Origin: Rhinopithecus roxellana
Lineage: Eukaryota; Chordata; Mammalia; Primates; Cercopithecidae
Length of the DNA: 64,000 nucleotides
Assembly (NCBI RefSeq): GCF_007565055.1
Contig: NC_044549.1
Location: 65,190,882-65,254,881 of the forward strand
Direction: 5' to 3'
The notes beneath the pieces are model-generated. The model did no database searches and was not told the DNA's origin. It was given only the letters and a program-made list of their open reading frames with translations. Below, one piece after another: positions 59,058 through 64,000 of the stretch. The translations under genes and the position numbers were made by a program. How positions within the stretch are numbered: position 1 is the first letter of the stretch; the number at the start of each line of letters is the position of its first letter.

Positions 59058-59351
59058 TTTTTTTTTTTGAGAACTGAGTCTCTCTCTGTCACCCAGGCTG
59101 GAGTGTAGTGGCACAATCTCAGTTCACTGCAAGCTCTGCTTCCTGAGTTCACGCAATTCTCCTGCCTCAGCCTCCTGAGTAGCTGGGACTACAGGCACCC
59201 ACCTCTAGGCCCGGCTAATGTTTTTGCATTTTTAGTAGAGACAGGGTTTCACTGTGTTAGCCAGAATGGTCTCAACCTCCTGACCTCGTGATCCACCTGC
59301 CTCGGCCTTTCAAAGTGCTGGGATTACAGGCGTGAGACACCGCGCCCGGCC
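59058..59351 (-). mobile_element. AluS/Y-type, full length, antisense
   Basis: T tail, GAGAACTGAGTCTCTCTCTG, CAGTGGCACAATCTCAGTTC, GCGTGAGACACCGCGCCCGG. Duplications ATAAATCTCAACT (59045-59057) and ATAAACTTCAACT (59352-59364), 11 of 13 identical, show that it inserted into the right arm of the palindrome. Confidence 0.95.
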
Positions 59352-59364
59352 ATAAACTTCAACT

Positions 59365-60064
59365 GTAAGGTATTTTAAAGCTCTCACAGAGAGATAGTAG
59401 GATGTGTTTAGAGGGCCTACACTGGGAAATTTAGCTTTTTTGGTTTTAGTTCTTAAATTAAGAAGTAATTATATGGAAGTTCATCATTATGCCCTATTGT
59501 ATGTCTATATCATTTTCTATATCAGAAATAATGCATAATGAAGTTTTAATGACGGAGTAGTAAAGAAAATGGCTGAGTTTATAAGTTTAATCCATACTGC
59601 TCAAAGTGATATTTTATCATTTGCTAATTTTAAAAATCAAGGGTTTCTCACTTTTTCTTTTTTCCTTCACATACGAACTCCTTAGGTCTTAAAGCAACAT
59701 TTTAATAAGAAGACCCAAATGAAATTAAGAGAACACACTGGAGGTTCCAGCTCTTCTCTTTTGAACTGGAACAAAATTAGAAAGAAAAAGCTACATCTTT
59801 TTCATTTGTGGCAGATTTCTGCTGTTGGTTTTTGTTTGGTTTACTTGTAAAGTAATTCTCTTATGATCCTTCCCAAGTCAATTTCATATCTGCATGAACA
59901 TTTGTGTCTCATTTTGATTTTAGGTCTACCTTAAGGTTTGAATTTGAAATGGGAGCACTCATAAACCTTCTTTCATCTTATTCAATCCCAAGTCCTAGAA
60001 CCACAGAAATTCAGAAAAGCAAGCAAAATAAAGAAGAAGTGTCCATCTACACTCTTTGTGAATA
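59365..60064. other. unassigned intronic sequence
   Basis: The first 30 bp may be the outer part of the palindrome's right arm. Otherwise nothing is recognised. Confidence 0.5.
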
Positions 60065-60218
60065 CTCTGAAACACAATATGGTCTGCAGGCCAGCATCAA
60101 CACCCCATGAGAGCCTGTTGGAGATGCATAATCTGGGGCAATACTGAGTCAGAATCTGCATCTTAAGATTTCCCAGGGTCTAATATGCATATTCAAGTTT
60201 GAGAAGAACTGATCTAGA
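60065..60218 (-). mobile_element. MER5A (hAT-Charlie MITE), antisense
   Basis: GGTCTGCAGGCCAGCATCAA, GCCTGTTGGAGATGCATAAT, TTCAAGTTTGAGAAGAACTG: a reversed MER5A with an internal gap. Confidence 0.87.
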
Positions 60219-60321
60219 CCATCCCCCAAAAGTAACCATGGACTGCCTACAGTAGACACAAGCAGAAAAGAACTGCTCACGTTTAATTTAGCCTATTTCA
60301 TATTCAACAGCCGATTAGAAA

Positions 60322-60453
60322 GCCCTTCCCTCCCTCTCCTTCCTTCCTTCCTTCCTTCCTTCCTTCCTTCCTTCCTTCCTTCCTTCCCTCCCTCCCTCCT
60401 TCCCTCCTTCCCTCTCCCTCCCTTCCTCTCTTCCTCCCTCCCTCCCTTCTTCC
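60322..60453. repeat. (TTCC)n and related pyrimidine tract
   Basis: About 12 pure TTCC units followed by degenerate CCCT/CTTC units. Over 130 nt almost free of purines on the plus strand. Confidence 0.98.
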
Positions 60454-60649
60454 CAGTCAGCAAAAAAACATTTATGAAGTGTCTATATTGGGCAATTTTC
60501 CATGTTCTGAAGTTGTGGTAAAAGGTTCTTGACTTCCTGAAGCTCACATTTTTGTAGATATTTTTTCCCCTAGTTTCCTAGTTTCTGTTCCCACCCCCAC
60601 CCCCTCTGCCTAATCCCCAGGCCTTAGCTATGACTTTCAAGCAACAGTA

Positions 60650-60888
60650 TAATGAAAAGAAATGGAATTCAGTAACAACTGCTCATTGGTTTATCAGTTG
60701 GACTCACCTGACACCCACCGCATGGCCATGGAAAATGACCTAACACTCCTGAACCTAAGCTTTTAACATATAAAATGGAGAGAATGCCATCCATCCCATA
60801 GGATTGCTCTTCAAATTTATTCAGACAATGTATGCAAAGCTCTCAGCTCAGTGCTTCCACAGGGTAGGCATTCAACAAACAGGCAAAT
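60650..60888 (+). mobile_element. MIR SINE, near full length
   Basis: GGAATTCAGTAACAACTGCT, ACCTAAGCTTTTAACATATA, AAATGGAGAGAATGCCATCC, GTAGGCATTCAACAAACAGG: MIR order in sense. Confidence 0.83.
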
Positions 60889-62186
60889 GTCATGGCTAGT
60901 ATGGGAGGAGGCCCCATCAAAGGCTGCAAACCCATCTGTCCCCTTTGTTTCTCTTTTGTTCCATTCCTATCAAGCACATGATAGTTCTACGTTCAATTCA
61001 ATGCTTTTAGTCCTCTCCTTTTACATGGAACAGACTATGTCTTCCACATATGGTTGGACGACATTGGTACCTGCCCTGAGAAGTCAGCAAAAAGTAGGCT
61101 GAGAACATATACTGACACTGACTTTTAAAGAATACATCTGACAGTAAATCACAAGTGGGTGGGTTTAATTTTTTAAGCTGTAAGAGATTTCTCAGTTACT
61201 AAGTGACTAAATGCTTGCAGCAGGACAAACTCCTCTAAACACAAATCAGGAAAGATGCAGTTAAGTTCAAACACTTTTGAATGAAAGACTCTCATGACAA
61301 AGGGCACTTGAGTTTTCCTCACCTAAAAAGAGCAGTTTTTATAGGAAAAAACACTTTTTAGCTCAGGAGTTAGAATGTTTATGGCCTGACTAAGCATGCC
61401 TGATGGCTTCATTTGAAAATTGTGTTTTTGTGTTTGGCTGAAGAATAATCAAGGTACAGTGGCTATATGGAAAATTTTAAAGATAAATAAAATATGGAGA
61501 AGCACTTATTCTTATGGATTTAACAGCTGGAAAGATTTAAGAAACCATAAAATATGCTGGAATATACTTTATTTCATCATGTATCTAAGATGTAAAAGCT
61601 ATCATCCTTAAGTTTTGACTAAAGGACCAAAATGGAAAAGATTTGTTCCATTACACACAAATGCTTCTCACTTCCTTTAGTTAGGTATTCATCATACAGA
61701 CACAATCCCTAGATTATTTCACTATGTGAAAAGGCAAAGACTATTATTTTTAAAATGTGTTCCTGCATTTTTAAATATGTTCCCAAAGTATTAGTGCATT
61801 CGAGTTAGTAAACTCTTTAGAGCTAAATTATACTTGCCATAACCAGAAGAATGTTTATTTTAACAAAGCAATATAATTATTTTTCTCCTGCCTAATACTA
61901 GTCATCATTAAATGGAGCTCACCCCAGGTTATATAAAATTTCTCAATATCTTATTAAACATTGATTGTTTTTCCTCTTGCTGAAAATATGTGAATTCAAA
62001 AGGGTTGTCTTTGTTTAAACTCTGAAATGTGCAAGTAATCTCTGGGCCTAAGCTGCCAACAGTTATTAATATTTTATCCCAAGAAACAAAATAGTATACC
62101 TAAGTTACTAATGCAAAATACTCATATTTGGGACTGACTTCTAAGTATGTCCAGTATTTTCATTCATGTAAGAAATGAATAATAAG
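60889..62186. other. unassigned intronic sequence
   Basis: Nothing recognised. Confidence 0.5.
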
Positions 62187-62482
62187 GGCCAGGCACAGTG
62201 GCTCATGCCTTTAATCCTAATACTTTGGGAGGTCAAGCTGGGCAGATCTCTTGAAGCCACTAGTTTGAGACCAGCCTGGGTAACATGGCAAAACCCTGTC
62301 TTTACAAGAAAATGTGAAAACTAGCCAGGTGTGATGGCATGCACCTGTAGTCCCCACTACTCGGGAGACTAGGGTGAGAGGGCTTGAGCCTGGGAGATGG
62401 AGCTTGCCGCCAGCTGAGATGGCACCACTGCACTCCAGAGTTGTAGACAGAGCCAGATCCTGTCTCAAACAAACAAACAAAA
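62187..62482 (+). mobile_element. AluJ-type, full length
   Basis: It starts GGCCAGGCACAGTGGCTCAT, has both monomers, and the tail AAACAAACAAACAAAA. High divergence and CpG loss fit the J class. Confidence 0.95.
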
Positions 62483-63692
62483 CCTGAAGGGATATGCAGG
62501 CTCAGCTCCTTCTTTTCCAAAGTATGTGTCCAATAAATCTTCAAATTAGACTCATTTTCTTTGCAGGAAACTGTAATCCAACTGTCCAGGCTTCACGAAC
62601 ACAACACTCAGTAGTAAGGTATGAGAGGTAAACGGCACACTCAGGTCATAAATTTGGGAAGCTTTTAGTAGTAAACATTGCCTTTTGGTTATGCATATTC
62701 ATAATTCTTTGTACAAGTGACAAATTTCTACTTTTATCAAGGAATTTAAAAGTTCACCAGGAACTCTATCAGAATGAAATCTTTTTGAAATATGAAAATT
62801 ACTTAAAACTTCATAAAAGTATATTTGCATTCCCAAATCCCATTCCAAAAGGCTTAATGCAGTGATCTGGAGCAAAAGAAGGCAACCTCATGTCTCTTGC
62901 GGCTACACACACCAGCATTTCAATCATATAACATTTACATTGTGCTCCAGAAGCAGACTAGCCTTGTAGCTTCAGCTTGGTGGTAAATGTCACAAGATTA
63001 AACACCTTTGCATAATCATCATGTTGTAACACTCTTGAATGATCCTATAAGTTCAGTGTCAGCCTTCAGTGTTCAAACACTCATTCTATACAAATTAGAA
63101 TTTGCTTTTAGAATCACAAGTGAGAAATGATTTATTACTCATATTTCACAAATCTAGTAATTCTCAATGAGCTCTCATCCTCTTAAACTGGTTTGTGTGA
63201 AGGTTCTATGTGAATTTCTGTCTCAGTCAATAATCAGAGAGAAATATTTGGGGTACTGGAATTAGAAGTCCTGGGTTACTGGCCTACTTAAGGCAGCGTA
63301 CCTTTGATCAATCCCCTTCTTTTAAATCTTAGTTACATTTTCTATACACAACAGGGACACTGGCTAGAAAAGATAGTGTCTGAGAGAATTGGACCAAGCC
63401 TAATAAAATAGAATGGTGGAGTCTAAGGCAGATTTCCACCTATAAATGAATTTGAATACAATTTCCTTAAAACAGCTGCATGCCCTGAGGCCAACAATTT
63501 TTGATTCTTGAATAGAAAGCATAATGTACCTGACACAGGAGATATTTCAAAACTGGTAGTTATTACTCCTAAATGATAAAAACTTTCATTGTCACTTTCA
63601 GGAAATAAATTAAAACATCAGTGACTGAGGGTATACAAATCACTGCCTTCCAATACAAAGAACAAACTATGTTTGAGAGAGAGAAAGAAAAT
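62483..63692. other. unassigned intronic sequence
   Basis: Nothing recognised. No sequence resembling the preceding contactin exon was found. Confidence 0.5.
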
Positions 63693-63694
63693 GA

Positions 63695-63718
63695 ATGTGT
63701 GTGTGTGTGTGTGTGTGT
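63695..63718. repeat. (GT)n microsatellite
   Basis: About 12 GT units, preceded by a GAGAGAGAAAGAAAA stretch. Confidence 0.97.
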
Positions 63719-64000
63719 AAACACAAATCTGTATAATAATGAGTTAAATCAGTAAAAAAGCCTAAATTCTAAGGGTCAAAAGGTGCTTTTCAAAGTATTT
63801 AAGCTCCACTGGATAATGGCTATTTCAATACTGTTGAATTTCTACCATCAGGCATCATACTTTGTATATGACAGGGACTAGTAGAAGTTTCTTGAATAAA
63901 GCAATATAATTCTATTCTCTACCCTAGCCATAACTAACCTCCACATAGTCTTCACTGACTGTGGTCATCCTTATTGTCAATAAACAATCTTAAAGATACA
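63719..64000. other. unassigned intronic sequence
   Basis: Nothing recognised up to the window edge. Confidence 0.5.

Larger units (their letters stand above)
57264..64000 (-). other. CNTN3: CNTN3 intron 5' of the exon (partial, at least 6.7 kb)
   Basis: This is sequence upstream of the exon in gene direction. The exon carrying the first half of Ig1 was not recognised here, so the intron extends beyond the window. It holds the ERV-like LTR, the palindrome, two Alus, MER5A, MIR and microsatellites listed below. Confidence 0.72.

Noticed and set aside
60293..60547. 84-codon minus-strand frame rich in GGREEERKE-type repeats
   Set aside because: It is the translation of the (TTCC)n tract.
1..64000. 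CRISPR array, operon, tRNA/rRNA gene or other novel multigene system
   Set aside because: No regularly spaced repeats with unique spacers, no clustered genes, and no recognisable structural RNA gene. All direct repeats found are target-site duplications, microsatellites or the local duplications described.

Overview
This is nuclear DNA of a primate, almost certainly an Old World monkey. It is AT-rich, has no dense coding, and is littered with Alu, L1, MIR, L2, MaLR and fossil DNA transposons. Two young Alus (47844-48144 and 50845-51165) have sharp target-site duplications. They carry the sequence variants typical of cercopithecoid AluY-R elements (for example GGCTCAAGCCTG at the 5' end, and in the antisense copy GCCGGATCTCAGC, GGTTTACGCC and CAGGCTTGAGCC), so macaque, baboon or a relative fits better than human or ape.

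Only one protein-coding segment can be supported: a 176-bp internal exon on the minus strand (57088-57263). It encodes the second half of the first immunoglobulin domain of a contactin. From memory of the family the best match is contactin-3 (CNTN3, BIG-1/PANG), a GPI-anchored neural adhesion protein. The rest of the window is therefore intron: at least 57 kb of the intron 3' of the exon (positions 1-57087) and 6.7 kb of the intron 5' of it (57264-64000).

Layout. 2-8 kb: an old sense L1 split by a Tigger DNA transposon and by an Alu monomer. 9-16 kb: a MER30-like hAT element, MIRs, a fold-back Alu, an AluS, and a MER2 that contains an L1 tail. 17-22 kb: MIR, L2, a MaLR LTR, an Alu and a hAT-Charlie element. 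23-29 kb: MIR, MER5A, L1 and L2 scraps. 29.8-31.1 kb: an antisense L1. 31-35 kb: an old local duplication whose second copy is condensed, with a MaLR LTR lying between its parts. 35.5-39 kb: unassigned sequence. 39-41.3 kb: an L1 tail and an Alu/L1 composite. 43-45 kb: antisense L2, an Alu and a MaLR LTR. 47-53 kb: an L1 tail, the two young Alus, a HAL1-like block with half a MADE1, and an L1 ORF2 fragment. 57-59.4 kb: the exon, a CpG-rich endogenous-retrovirus-like LTR on the gene strand, and an AT-rich palindrome with an Alu in one arm. 60-64 kb: MER5A, a (TTCC)n tract, MIR, AluJ and (GT)n.

I found no operon, CRISPR array, RNA gene or new multigene system. The noteworthy items are structural: the condensed duplication, the fold-back Alu, the Alu/L1 composite inside one target-site duplication, the palindrome, and the intronic LTR with a sense-strand poly(A) signal. 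Repeat family names come from recall of consensus sequences and were not checked by a search.
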